Source: Pseudoalteromonas rubra (GTDB lineage: Bacteria; Pseudomonadota; Gammaproteobacteria; Enterobacterales; Alteromonadaceae). Taken from it: a DNA stretch of 64,000 bases. The notes beneath the pieces are model-generated. The model worked only from the letters and a program-made list of their open reading frames with translations, was not told the origin of the DNA and did not search any database. Position 1 is the stretch's first letter. Each line of letters opens with the position of its first letter. Of the stretch, positions 38,151-46,346 are shown piece by piece. The position numbers and the translations under genes were made by a program. The stretch spans positions 1-64,000 of the forward strand of contig NZ_PNCI01000058.1 of NCBI RefSeq assembly GCF_005887095.1. The letters run 5' to 3'.

Positions 38151-38202
38151 GGCTTTTTCATAGTGGACAGCAGACGGGTCAGCGCACTCAGTAAAGGCAA
38201 GA

Positions 38203-38436
38203 ATGCCAGCGTATTTATACCATCTCGGCCACAGATGCCAATGATCGCTTCGCGAGTTTTTCAAACTAGGGCAACCCTCCGGTGGACTACGCGACACCTG
38301 GAGTCAGTGTTTTATCAACGCGCAGTGGCGGCGGCACAACCACAATATCAGGCACCTAAATGGCATCACCTGCCGCGTGTGCCCTAATTATGATGAGCAA
38401 TGGCAACCCCAGAACAGATGGCCGCGCATCCGGTGA
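38203..38436 (+). pseudogene. Small Cys-rich phage-like ORF interrupted by TGA
   Basis: An ATG at 38203 with an AAAGG site opens a frame that hits TGA at 38242-38244 (codon 14). It then continues 63 codons to a TGA at 38434. The continuation is protein-like (SLREFFKLGQPSGGLRDTW, then GITCRVCPNYDEQW), with Cys pairs that could bind metal. The TGA most simply replaces a Trp codon. It belongs to the module shared with the XRE and S24 genes. Function unknown. Confidence 0.4.
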
Positions 38437-38547
38437 TCCGGATGGCAATGCCGACAGTGTAGTGCATTTATAAATGACAGGCAGTGGTTCGGTCTCTGCA
38501 CTGACCTGCTGCCAACCCCCTGTGGTCGGCAGCGATAATTGACTATA

Positions 38548-38904
38548 TTAAACCGTTCTTCCCTGCGCTTGCATTGACCTGACACCGGCAATCGCCTGCA
38601 TAATATCCATAAAGTAGACATCCTCCAGCAAAGAAATGACGTCATTCCACCTTGGGTTAAACTCATTGTTCTCCCAGCGCCTTAAGGTGCGCTCCTCGAT
38701 ACCATAACTCGCAGCTGATTCGGCCTGAGTATAACCCCGTAATTTGCGGGCATACTTTAATAGCTGGGCACCGCGCGGCGCTCTTAAAAGATCAAGCTGC
38801 CCGGCATTGTCTGCGTGCTGAGGCGGCATGGACCCTCCCATGGCAAACGGGTTGATCACTGTTTCTGTTGGGATGTTGCAGGTTACTGTACTGGTCATAT
38901 CCAC
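38548..38904 (-). CDS. XRE-family helix-turn-helix protein
   Basis: A 118-residue protein with a helix-turn-helix in the C-terminal half (LLKYARKLRGYTQAESAASYGIEERTLRRWENNE, about 48-82) and a polar N-terminal extension. It is transcribed away from the S24 repressor gene. A TTACGCA heptamer lies 13 bases upstream of its start, next to the AAGGAAG ribosome site. The arrangement resembles a phage immunity region in which this is the Cro-like or accessory regulator. Confidence 0.8.
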   Translation of the reverse strand: MDMTSTVTCNIPTETVINPFAMGGSMPPQHADNAGQLDLLRAPRGAQLLKYARKLRGYTQAESAASYGIEERTLRRWENNEFNPRWNDVISLLEDVYFMDIMQAIAGVRSMQAQGRTV

Positions 38905-38916
38905 TTCCTTACTTTT

Positions 38917-39092
38917 TTACGCAATCTTGTCATGTTACCCAACCACCTTAAGGCAATTGGGTCATTATCTACTATCAGCAAAGGCTGTTAACGCGGACTG
39001 AATCCTTAAAACACCGCCAATGCGTAATTTATGAAAGATGATAGTGCAATTATTTACGCAGATCAATGCGTAACTTTCAAATTTTTGCGTAA
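38917..39092. promoter_or_regulatory. Cluster of five TTACGCA/TGCGTAA operator-like heptamers
   Basis: Copies at 38917-38923, 39021-39027, 39054-39060, 39067-39073 and 39086-39092. The third and fourth form the inverted repeat TTACGCAGATCAATGCGTAA (39054-39073). The last copy ends nine bases before the -35 of the S24 repressor promoter, and the first abuts the XRE ribosome site. This is the layout of a repressor-controlled divergent region. Confidence 0.6.
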
Positions 39093-39101
39093 AAATTTGA
39101 A

Positions 39102-39130
39102 TTGCCTTTTACCAGCCAAGTTCCTATAAT
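39102..39130 (+). promoter_or_regulatory. Sigma-70 promoter of the S24 repressor gene
   Basis: TTGCCT at 39102-39107, exactly 17 bases, then TATAAT at 39125-39130. It lies between the last heptamer operator and the ATG at 39180, and rules out the in-frame start at 39102. Confidence 0.75.
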
Positions 39131-39179
39131 GCCGTATTGCTTAAAAATGGGACATCCAAGGGCGTGGTATCAAACAATG

Positions 39180-39881
39180 GAAAAACAACATAATACCGAA
39201 GCTGACATCTCAGCATTTGCAGAACGCGTTGAATATGCAATTAAGCCGCATAGCATTCGTGCTTTCGCGTCAAAAATTGATATTTCTGAAGGAACTTTAC
39301 GACGCATATTGAAAGGAGAGGATCCTAAGCTCAGTATTGTTGCACGCATTGCTCAGGTTGCGAATGTCGATCTGATGTGGCTTATCCAGGGTGAAACTAC
39401 CACAGATTGCCCGCAATCACCCATCATCACTCAGCCTCTGGTTAAACTGGATGAATTTAACGAAGCCTTTGTGTTAGTACCTGGCTATCATGTATCCGTC
39501 AGTACCGGCCACGGCGCCTTCAATGACAACGCTCAGGTTGCCCGCCACCTCGCATTTAGAAAGAAGTGGATAGACTATAAAAACCTCGATAAGAGTGAGC
39601 TGGCAGTGGTGTTTGCAAAAGGCGACTCGATGGAGCCCACCATCCACAACAACAACACCATTTTGGTTGACTTGAGTGACAAGAAACTCAGTGAAGGCCT
39701 GATCTACGTAGTCAGGCTCGGTGAAGAGTTATATGCAAAGCGGCTACAACAGTATCTGGATGGCTCTGTCAGATTGATCAGTGACAATAAAGAATACGTC
39801 GAACAGGTGGTGCGCGCTGACGAGCTGGAGCAGTTAGAAATTATCGGCAAAGTGGTGTGGATTGGCAAAGATCTGGCTTAA
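39180..39881 (+). CDS. XRE/S24 LexA-like repressor
   Basis: 233 residues from the ATG at 39180. N-terminal helix-turn-helix (about 25-65, IRAFASKIDISEGTLRRILKGED) and a C-terminal S24 peptidase-like domain with Ser151 (KGDSMEPT) and Lys188 (ELYAKRL), the usual catalytic dyad. Upstream of it the expected Ala-Gly or Cys-Gly cleavage pair is replaced by STGHG (Thr110-Gly111), so RecA-stimulated self-cleavage is uncertain. Likely a phage C2-type repressor of its own module; no structural phage genes are nearby. Confidence 0.88.
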   Translation, partial: EKQHNTEADISAFAERVEYAIKPHSIRAFASKIDISEGTLRRILKGEDPKLSIVARIAQVANVDLMWLIQGETTTDCPQSPIITQPLVKLDEFNEAFVLVPGYHVSVSTGHGAFNDNAQVARHLAFRKKWIDYKNLDKSELAVVFAKGDSMEPTIHNNNTILVDLSDKKLSEGLIYVVRLGEELYAKRLQQYLDGSVRLISDNKEYVEQVVRADELEQLEIIGKVVWIGKDLA

Positions 39882-39947
39882 AAGCGGATTTTTTAGCGAC
39901 CCATATTTTAACAGGTGGCGTTACCAGGCTTATTGAGGTGCCGGAGC

Positions 39948-40604
39948 TCAGTACTGGGCCCCCTGCTCTTTTGCGCTGGTCACTATGTCTCCCTGAAAGA
40001 GCTGATTGCGCCCGCTGCCACCATTGAGTATGTCATAACCCGTACCACCGGCCAGAATATCATCCCCGTCTCTGCCCTCGAGCACATCTTTATCATCACC
40101 ACCGATCAGAACATCATTACCAGTACCACCAACAAGCTTGTCACGGCCTGAAAAGCCTCTCAGTTCATCGTTTCCTGGCCCACCAAAGAGCCTGTCTTTG
40201 CCTCGTCCTCCCATTACCTCATCATCACCATCACCCGCCCACACATGCAGTTCGTTCGTCATGGTACGACCATCGAAGCTATCGTCCCCCGACTTCAGGT
40301 ACACATGAATTTGCTCAACCTGACTGGCATAAATAAACGCACAGCTGGCATTATCAGAGGTTGCCCGCATGATTTTAATGCGCCGTCCATCCCCTGTGAG
40401 ACGATATGTTTCAGCCTCTTCAGTGCCAGTGATATTTAACACGACAATATGATTTGCAGATTTAGCGGTGCGCAGTGACATGCGCTTTAACTCCACCACG
40501 GCTCCCCCGCTAAGACCGGTACACACACCGTCTGATGCAGCCGCGCTGCTTACAAAACCATAGCTTAACGCAGCCAGGCACATTGCTATAAGTCGTCCTA
40601 TCAT
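39948..40604 (-). CDS. Secreted RTX (hemolysin-type calcium-binding repeat) protein
   Basis: A 218-residue protein with a signal peptide (LIAMCLAALSYGFVSSAAA) and, from about residue 125, repeated nonapeptides of the GGxGxDxLx type (MGGRGKDRLFGGPGNDEL, GGTGNDVLIGGDDKDVLEG, GRDGDDILAGGTGYDILNGG). These form a calcium-binding parallel beta roll. The Sec-type signal peptide is unusual, since most RTX proteins use type I secretion. No enzymatic domain is visible in the N-terminal 120 residues. Confidence 0.85.
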   Translation of the reverse strand: MIGRLIAMCLAALSYGFVSSAAASDGVCTGLSGGAVVELKRMSLRTAKSANHIVVLNITGTEEAETYRLTGDGRRIKIMRATSDNASCAFIYASQVEQIHVYLKSGDDSFDGRTMTNELHVWAGDGDDEVMGGRGKDRLFGGPGNDELRGFSGRDKLVGGTGNDVLIGGDDKDVLEGRDGDDILAGGTGYDILNGGSGRNQLFQGDIVTSAKEQGAQY

Positions 40605-40778
40605 ATCCCTATCTCCTAGCTGGCTTCACTTCTGATGCAGCTAAACACCAAACTCGTTCAATCACTACTTTCACTGTAGCCAGACAGTGTGTACGAAATG
40701 TGCAGATTGCTGACCAAACCGAGTTTTAAACTACGCCCGTTACCAACCGTCTAAAATAAAAGAAGCTAGTCAACGCCT

Positions 40779-41666
40779 TTAAATCTGCTTTTGTGCAGAC
40801 AAACTTGTCAATGTCCGTTCATAATGACGTGCCCACTGTTGTATTAACGCCCCGACGCCAAGTGCACACAGTGAATAATTGGCCGTTGTCTCGTGTTTTC
40901 GGGCCAGATAGCTTTGCAGTAGCTCGCTATGGGTTTCAAGATCATGCAACTTACCCAGATTTTTTTGGCTTTTACGTAGTGGCTTAAGCTTGATGCGCCT
41001 GAGCCAGGGACGATAAAGAGAAACCACATACCGCAGTACTTTCACTCTGATACGGACACGATGTTGGTGTATCAGGTCAAGCTCAGGTAAATGCTTAATC
41101 CGTTTCTTAAGTTTATTCAATTGTCTGACAGCGATCTGGCGCAATGTGCTGCGATACGTCTTACGTTTTATCGAGAAATGGACTTCCTTGATTTTTGCTT
41201 CGGCTGCAGCAAACTGATGTTGATAGTCGCGGCTATGCCAGTATCGGCGCAGTCGCACACATTGCGAATAACGCAGCCGATTTACCTCGCGGCTCACTTC
41301 ATTCAAGGCGGATGCCAAAGCAGGACAAAAACGCTCAGTCACAGGCATCTGGGCTATCTGTTCACCCAGAACCTGAAAGTCTCTGGGAATATCCGTCGGT
41401 CTCGTCAATTGCTTTATACAAAGAGTGAGCTGGTGACGAACGGGTTTAGTCAGCCAGTCACTATGTACTTTGATAAGCGACCGGGCTTGTCGTAAGACAA
41501 TACGATACTGGTGAACCGCTTCAGGGTCATGACTACATAAAAACACACGCCGGTTTTGCTCAGCAATTGCAAGGCACCCTAACAATGCGTCAGTAAAAAC
41601 ATGCAGGGGCTTTCCCTTGTCTGGGTTGAACCTAAGTGAACTTGCCGGCACGGGTGATAAATTCAT
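40779..41666 (-). CDS. CHAD-domain protein
   Basis: 295 residues from the ATG at 41666, which has a GGATAAG site six bases upstream; a frame extension to 41720 lacks one. Helical CHAD domain with paired His/Arg helices (HQYRIVLRQARSLIKVH, HQHRVRIRVKVLRYVVSLYRPWL) and KNLGKLHDLETHSELLQS. CHAD domains bind inorganic polyphosphate. Unlike the protein at 9649-11166 this one lacks a CYTH domain. The RiPP-like precursor gene lies upstream on the same strand. Confidence 0.85.
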   Translation of the reverse strand: MNLSPVPASSLRFNPDKGKPLHVFTDALLGCLAIAEQNRRVFLCSHDPEAVHQYRIVLRQARSLIKVHSDWLTKPVRHQLTLCIKQLTRPTDIPRDFQVLGEQIAQMPVTERFCPALASALNEVSREVNRLRYSQCVRLRRYWHSRDYQHQFAAAEAKIKEVHFSIKRKTYRSTLRQIAVRQLNKLKKRIKHLPELDLIHQHRVRIRVKVLRYVVSLYRPWLRRIKLKPLRKSQKNLGKLHDLETHSELLQSYLARKHETTANYSLCALGVGALIQQWARHYERTLTSLSAQKQI

Positions 41667-41784
41667 ATCGCTTATCCAAATAACAGAGGCTGGCTTGCAG
41701 TATTCAGTCAGCCAACTCATACGCAGGATAGGATAAGTATAGCGTATTCAGTAGAGTATGTTTGTGAGTTGGTAGGGTCGGTAA

Positions 41785-41804
41785 GAGCCTGACATTGCAG
41801 GCTC
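41785..41804. other. Hairpin between the precursor peptide and CHAD genes
   Basis: GAGCCTG and CAGGCTC pair across a six-base loop, 28 bases past the precursor stop codon. There is no T-run. It could stabilise the 3' end of the peptide message or attenuate transcription into the CHAD gene. Confidence 0.45.
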
Positions 41805-41831
41805 AGAGCTAAGTGCACTATACAGCTGACG

Positions 41832-41993
41832 TTAGCACATGCACTCCCAGAAACGGTTGCCAGTTTCTGATTCAGCAGGGCGACAACGATAGGTATAAGG
41901 TGCACCGCCTGCTACATTAGGGGTCTGTTGATTAGCAAGCTGCTGTGACTCTGCCAGACGTTTTAATGACGTTTTCTTGATTTGAAGTTTCAT
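41832..41993 (-). CDS. RiPP-like precursor peptide with GG leader (53 residues)
   Basis: A short gene with a good AAGGA ribosome site eight bases before the ATG. The peptide starts MKLQIKKTSLKRL, continues with Gln/Asn-rich residues and reaches TPNVAGG at 24-30. A Lys-rich amphipathic leader closing in a double glycine is typical of precursors of ribosomally made, modified peptides. The 23-residue remainder starts APYTYRC and ends FWECMC, with three Cys, one Thr near the N terminus and Ser/Thr in the middle, so thioether, disulfide or other cross-links are possible. No modifying enzyme or transporter lies next to it. It may be an orphan served in trans. The class is not determined. Confidence 0.7.
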   Translation of the reverse strand: MKLQIKKTSLKRLAESQQLANQQTPNVAGGAPYTYRCRPAESETGNRFWECMC

Positions 41994-42092
41994 TTTCTTT
42001 TCCTTGAGTTGAATTTTTTATGATAGTTGAATAAATCAACAAGAATAACCTGCCATTTCAAAAACAATAAATCAACAATTATTTTACTTTAA

Positions 42093-42560
42093 TTAAGAAT
42101 CGTCCGTCATCCATTCCGACATTCTCGCCATAATTTCATCCTCGCTTAAGTCTTCAAGGTGCGTACCAATTGTCCAGACATGACCAAACGGGTCTTGCAG
42201 CGTCCCGGCTCTGTCACCATAAAACTGGTCAACGACAGGGCGAAGCTCGGTAGCCCCCGCGGCAACAGCCTGAGCAAACGTGCTATCAACATCGGGCACA
42301 TACAGCATCAGACTGACTGGTGTCCCGCCTAACTGCTGCGGACTCTTAAAGTGCATATCGGGGCACATATCAGATAACATCAAGTGAGAATCACCAATTT
42401 TCAGCTCTGCATGTGCCACACCACCGTCTGGCATGGGCAGCTGCATAACCAGCTCGGCGGCAAAAGCCTTGCGATAGAACTCAATTGCTTGTGCGGCATT
42501 TTCGGTGATTAGATAAGGCGTCAGGGCATGGTAGCCATCGGGTATCGCTGATACTGTCAT
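42093..42560 (-). CDS. VOC-family (PhnB/glyoxalase-like) protein
   Basis: 155 residues from the ATG at 42560 with a GAGGAAAT ribosome site. Starts AIPDGYHALTPYLITENAAQAIEFYRKAF and includes PMPDGGVAHAELKIGDSHLMLSD and DPFGHVWTIGTH, the usual PhnB-like layout of two beta-alpha-beta-beta-beta modules. These small dimers bind metal or hydrophobic ligands and include fosfomycin-resistance and demethylmenaquinone enzymes; the substrate here is unknown. Confidence 0.85.
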   Translation of the reverse strand: MTVSAIPDGYHALTPYLITENAAQAIEFYRKAFAAELVMQLPMPDGGVAHAELKIGDSHLMLSDMCPDMHFKSPQQLGGTPVSLMLYVPDVDSTFAQAVAAGATELRPVVDQFYGDRAGTLQDPFGHVWTIGTHLEDLSEDEIMARMSEWMTDDS

Positions 42561-42772
42561 GGTGATTTCCTCACAGATTGCAGGCAGCGCCACCCTTAAC
42601 AACGGCATAGATACATGCCCTCCCTTAAAGTGGTACTGCCCGTCAGGCATTTGCATCTCTTAAAGCTAGTTCAGTTCGGTCAAATGTCGAGTGCCAGGCA
42701 TCAAAGCGATGCCAGCGAATTTTGGTTAGTGCTTTTTCGTCACTGTAAAAAACGCTAAACTAAGGCTTTTTG

Positions 42773-43549
42773 ATGTCCGACAGTGAGAGCATGATGCAAC
42801 GTAAAAAGCTGGTAAATCACCTCAATGAATATCTAAAGCCTTTTCAAATCAAAGACTATTGCCCAAACGGCTTACAGGTCGAGGGCAAAACTGAGATCCG
42901 CAAGGTGATCACAGGTGTCACAGCCAGCCAGGCGCTTATTGACGCAGCGATCGACAGGCAAGCCGATGCCATACTGGTGCACCATGGCTACTTCTGGAAA
43001 GGCGAAGACCAGACCGTAACCGGTATGAAAAAGCGCCGCCTGCAAAGCTTACTGGCACACGACATAAACCTGTTGGCCTATCATCTGCCGCTGGATGTCC
43101 ATCCTGAAGTGGGCAACAACGCACAACTGGGTAAACTGCTGGGCCTGACTATTGAGCGTCCGTTAGAGCCCTGGAACAGCAACAGTGTGGCAGTAAAAGG
43201 CAAGCTGAGCGAGCCCATGGCTGCAACCGACTTTGCCGCTTTGATTGAACAAAAGCTGGGCCGTAAGCCACTTCTCAATCAGGCAGGTGACCACCTGATA
43301 AAGACCATTGCCTGGTGCACTGGTGGTGGACAAAGCTTTATCGACCTGGCGGCAAGTCAGGGGATCGATGCGTATCTGACAGGAGAGGCATCGGAACAAA
43401 CCATCCATTCGTCAAATGAGCAACAGATCCACTTCTTCGCTGCAGGACACCATGCAACCGAGCGCTACGGTGCCAAAGCTTTGGGTGAATATCTGGCTGC
43501 GCAGTTCGATCTGGACGTTGAATTCGTTGATATCGACAACCCGGTATAA
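42773..43549 (+). CDS. Nif3-like dinuclear metal centre protein (YbgI)
   Basis: About 258 residues; ATG codons at 42773, 42791 and 42794 are all possible starts, and the family aligns from the last. Signatures: DYCPNGLQVEG, VTGVTASQALIDAA, ILVHHGYFWKGE, YHLPLDVHPEVGNNAQL, CTGGGQSFIDLA and FAAGHHATERYG, supplying the His/Glu ligands of a two-metal site. Proposed as a GTP cyclohydrolase-like or metal-insertion protein; the true role is unsettled. Eight bases separate it from cmoM. Confidence 0.92.
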   Translation: MSDSESMMQRKKLVNHLNEYLKPFQIKDYCPNGLQVEGKTEIRKVITGVTASQALIDAAIDRQADAILVHHGYFWKGEDQTVTGMKKRRLQSLLAHDINLLAYHLPLDVHPEVGNNAQLGKLLGLTIERPLEPWNSNSVAVKGKLSEPMAATDFAALIEQKLGRKPLLNQAGDHLIKTIAWCTGGGQSFIDLAASQGIDAYLTGEASEQTIHSSNEQQIHFFAAGHHATERYGAKALGEYLAAQFDLDVEFVDIDNPV

Positions 43550-43556
43550 TCGCACC

Positions 43557-44369
43557 ATGGCCAAACACATACAACGCACCCTCAACAGAAATGAGGATCG
43601 TAATTTCAGCGAGTTAACCGGTAAATTTAAGAACAATATTTATGGCACATCAAAGGGCAAACTGAGAGAAGCGGTACTTCAGCGAGACCTCATCCAACAT
43701 GTGTCCTGGCTGGGTGTCGACTGCGAGAAAACCGTGCTTGATGTTGGTGGCGGTCAGGGCCAGCTGGCAATGTTTTTGGCACAGCAGGGTCATCACGTCA
43801 CGCTGATAGATATCTCAAAGGAGATGCTGGTTCAGGCGCAAACGCAAGCCGAAGCCCTGGGGGTCAGCGACCGTATTACCCTGATCCATGCCCCGTTACA
43901 GGCACTGCCGGATCTGAACCTGGGTCAGTTTGATTTGGTACTGTGCCATGCTGTGCTGGAATGGCTGACTGAACAACAACAGGCGTTAAAGCTGTTGTCA
44001 GACAGGTTAACCACTGAGGGCTATCTGTCATTAATGTACTACAATCGTGCAGCTCAGCGCATGGCCAACATGGTGTATGGCAATTTTGATTATGTGCTTA
44101 ATGGTTTGCAGGTCAAGCAGAAAGTCGGGCTAAGCCCCAACCGCCCACTTGAACCGGACGATGTAAACAGTTGGCTCAGTGCTTTGCCACTGCAAAAATT
44201 GAGTCAGTCAGGTGTTCGTTGCTTTCATGATTATTTGCGAGAACCAGACAAAGCAAATAGTCAGTTTGACGCGCTACTAGCGCTAGAACTCAAATATAAT
44301 CAGCAAGAGCCCTACGCCTCACTTGGCAGGTATACACACTTAATGATGCAATACCATCACACGATTTGA
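43557..44369 (+). CDS. cmoM: tRNA 5-carboxymethoxyuridine methyltransferase
   Basis: 270 residues from the ATG at 43557; the frame extends upstream inside the Nif3-like gene but that part is a shadow. A class I methyltransferase (SAM loop VLDVGGGQGQLA) with the family-specific FKNNIYGTSKGKLREAVL, CHAVLEWL, YGNFDYV and FHDYLREP. CmoM methylates 5-carboxymethoxyuridine at the wobble position of tRNAs to give the methyl ester. Confidence 0.92.
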   Translation: MAKHIQRTLNRNEDRNFSELTGKFKNNIYGTSKGKLREAVLQRDLIQHVSWLGVDCEKTVLDVGGGQGQLAMFLAQQGHHVTLIDISKEMLVQAQTQAEALGVSDRITLIHAPLQALPDLNLGQFDLVLCHAVLEWLTEQQQALKLLSDRLTTEGYLSLMYYNRAAQRMANMVYGNFDYVLNGLQVKQKVGLSPNRPLEPDDVNSWLSALPLQKLSQSGVRCFHDYLREPDKANSQFDALLALELKYNQQEPYASLGRYTHLMMQYHHTI

Positions 44370-44385
44370 AGGTAAAAATAGCCAT

Positions 44386-44422
44386 AAAAAAAGACCCTGG
44401 CACCTATAATCCAGTGCCAGGG
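44386..44422 (-). terminator. Minus-strand terminator beyond the winged-helix regulator gene
   Basis: CCCTGGCAC and GTGCCAGGG pair around a ten-base loop. On the minus strand the stem is followed by TCTTTTTTT. It lies about 160 bases past the stop of the regulator gene at 44584; no gene with support lies between. It also sits just after cmoM but has no T-run on that strand. Confidence 0.75.
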
Positions 44423-44583
44423 CCGAGACATGTGTTCAGGTCTTTAATCCTGTCGTCATACACCCACATTGCTCAGCGGACGTATGTCAATGCCAAAGGT
44501 CGGGAGAGCAACGATTTAAACGTGGCACAGCGCAGTGAAAAAGTCATCAACTGTCCTTTGAATCATTTTGAAAAGCATTATTT

Positions 44584-45492
44584 TCAATCACTTAAGTCTA
44601 TATTCTTTGTGGCAAAATGAGACAATATTTTACCGTACAACTGTGGTCGCTTAGTCGCGACCCCCTGACCACCGCTGTTTTCGATGATCTGTAACATCTC
44701 CGCACTGTCGATCAACGTGTAGAAATAATAGGGGGTTTGATCGCCATTCGCCCTGAGCTGCTGCAACAATTTCAATCCCGCCAAAGGCTCCTGCGCCCTG
44801 CCCATATCGGAAATAATCAGGTTGTACTCATACATTTGCAACAACAACAGGGCTTCTTCAGTGGTTCTCACGGGATAAACACCAATATGGTGACGCTCAA
44901 AGTAGCGTTTTTCCTGCAGGTTATTCTGGGGGTTGTCGTCCACCCAGAGTATCCGCCCGATAGCATCCAGCGGTTCACCATGGCGTAATACCGGTGCTTG
45001 CTCGGTGCTATGAGTCATCAGGCCAACAAAGCAAAGACAGGCGATCACCAATACAGGTAACCAGTATCGGGCAGGCAAGGCATTGTGCTCTCTCACAGAC
45101 ATCATTTGCATCGGCTGAGTCGTCATCGCAGAGGGATCGGAGCTGCCCATTGCGCCTATTAAGGAACCAGTGGCCTGATGCTCAGTGACCTCGATGGCAG
45201 GCGCAAAGCGATAACCCTGACCACGCACAGTGACGATGCAGTTTTGTTGCAGCCCTGCACGGTTTAACTGGCTGCGCAGATCTGAAACCAGTTTAGGCAG
45301 TGACCAATCTGAGACCACAGTATTTGGCCACAGTAATTTTACCAACTCGGCATGCGAACACACCTGAGGCCGACGCTGTAATAGGTAGTTGATAAGCAAA
45401 AAGGCGCGGTCATCCAGCTGCGTTGACCGCTCATTGATGATGACGCATTGCGTCGCGATATTCAAACGCGCATTGGCGAATTGAAATTCCAT
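44584..45492 (-). CDS. ToxR-like winged-helix / TM / receiver-domain regulator
   Basis: A 302-residue protein. Residues 1-100 are an OmpR/ToxR-type winged helix (LDDRAFLLINYLLQRRPQVCSHAEL, LVSDLRSQLNRAG, VTVRGQGYRFAP). After a Ser/Met-rich linker there is one membrane helix at 143-160 (YWLPVLVIACLCFVGLMT). From 180 to 290 a response-regulator receiver fold follows: acidic pair Asp185-Asp186 (WVDDNP), candidate phospho-acceptor Asp229 (IISDMG), Thr259 and Lys281 (ATKRP). With the DNA-binding part in the cytoplasm, a single helix puts the receiver in the periplasm, which is odd. Stands alone; target genes unknown. Confidence 0.82.
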   Translation of the reverse strand: MEFQFANARLNIATQCVIINERSTQLDDRAFLLINYLLQRRPQVCSHAELVKLLWPNTVVSDWSLPKLVSDLRSQLNRAGLQQNCIVTVRGQGYRFAPAIEVTEHQATGSLIGAMGSSDPSAMTTQPMQMMSVREHNALPARYWLPVLVIACLCFVGLMTHSTEQAPVLRHGEPLDAIGRILWVDDNPQNNLQEKRYFERHHIGVYPVRTTEEALLLLQMYEYNLIISDMGRAQEPLAGLKLLQQLRANGDQTPYYFYTLIDSAEMLQIIENSGGQGVATKRPQLYGKILSHFATKNIDLSD

Positions 45493-45650
45493 AATTCTGA
45501 CAATATTCTTGTTATTATCGCACCAGCGTAGCGGATTTTTTATTCACATACCAGATACAAACACTTGAATACTTATCAACTTTGGTCGTACTGGTGCAAT
45601 ATTTCGTTTCGATTTTTTGATTTATAAATAATAAAATCAAACAATTAAAC

Positions 45651-46346
45651 TTATTTACCCAGCCAATCAAATGCGCGTTGCAAAAAAGCAACCGCGTCTT
45701 CTTCGATGATCAGACCATGTGCCATCACCAACCGTTGTGGCGACCAACTTAACATCTTGTTCAAATGCGCCCGCGCCGTATCGTGATGGAAAATAAAACT
45801 CAGCCGCCAGTCTAGTGGTGTCTGGCCTTCAGGTGCAACCACACCCGCGCCTTTTGCCACAAAGCGCTGAAAGGTATTCAGACTTTGTGGGTCAAAATTT
45901 TCAATCAGATCGGTGACCAGTAAAGTGCGACTTTGTGGATGATAGAACACCGCTTCTTCCATCGCCGGAGAGCCAGTAAAAAGCAACGTTTTCAGTGTAT
46001 TATCCCAGGGGTAATGATGGTCATTGTCTAGGATCTCATCAAAGCTAAGTGTCTCGCACTTGTCTTTGACTTCCTGCGTACCAAAGGTTTGCGCTTGTGG
46101 ATAGGCCTCCTGCCACGGCGCCATAAACAGATGGTGGAGATGATTGGGTGCGATCAGATAAGTCACAGGCCCCAGTGTATCTACCTGCTCTCGCAGCTCT
46201 GGTGTCAGGCGGATTGGGCTATGTACCCACAACCCGCCGCAAGGTAGGCGCACTATCGTCATTCGGGTAGTGAAAGGCATGGTGAAAAAAGATACCGCTT
46301 CACCATCGAAGATCCAAATATTGTCGTCCAGCTGTCTCATATTCAT
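45651..46346 (-). CDS. DUF4336 metallo-hydrolase-like protein
   Basis: A 231-residue protein resembling DUF4336: DNIWIFDGEAVSFF, MTIVRLPCGGLWVHSPIRLTPEL, PNHLHHLFM and LVTDLIENFD, then an HH pair in IFHHDTARAH and a late MAHG. It looks like a degraded metallo-beta-lactamase fold with several His but not the classical HxHxDH motif. Reaction unknown; cytoplasmic. It lies downstream of, and on the same strand as, the TetR gene with a 136-base gap. Confidence 0.8.
   Translation of the reverse strand: MNMRQLDDNIWIFDGEAVSFFTMPFTTRMTIVRLPCGGLWVHSPIRLTPELREQVDTLGPVTYLIAPNHLHHLFMAPWQEAYPQAQTFGTQEVKDKCETLSFDEILDNDHHYPWDNTLKTLLFTGSPAMEEAVFYHPQSRTLLVTDLIENFDPQSLNTFQRFVAKGAGVVAPEGQTPLDWRLSFIFHHDTARAHLNKMLSWSPQRLVMAHGLIIEEDAVAFLQRAFDWLGK

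Noticed and set aside
38242..38244. TGA as a selenocysteine codon
   Set aside because: No evident selenocysteine insertion hairpin directly downstream and no redox motif around the codon; loss of a Trp codon is more likely.
39102..39179. Upstream start for the S24 repressor
   Set aside because: A well-spaced TTGCCT-N17-TATAAT promoter lies at 39102-39130, so this stretch is not translated.
43416..43556. N-terminal extension of CmoM
   Set aside because: It lies wholly inside the Nif3-like gene in another frame and has no family counterpart.
44430..44580. Short leftward frame with an AAAGGA site (MTFSLRCATFK...)
   Set aside because: Only 24 codons, with no leader-like or toxin-like features; chance is likely.
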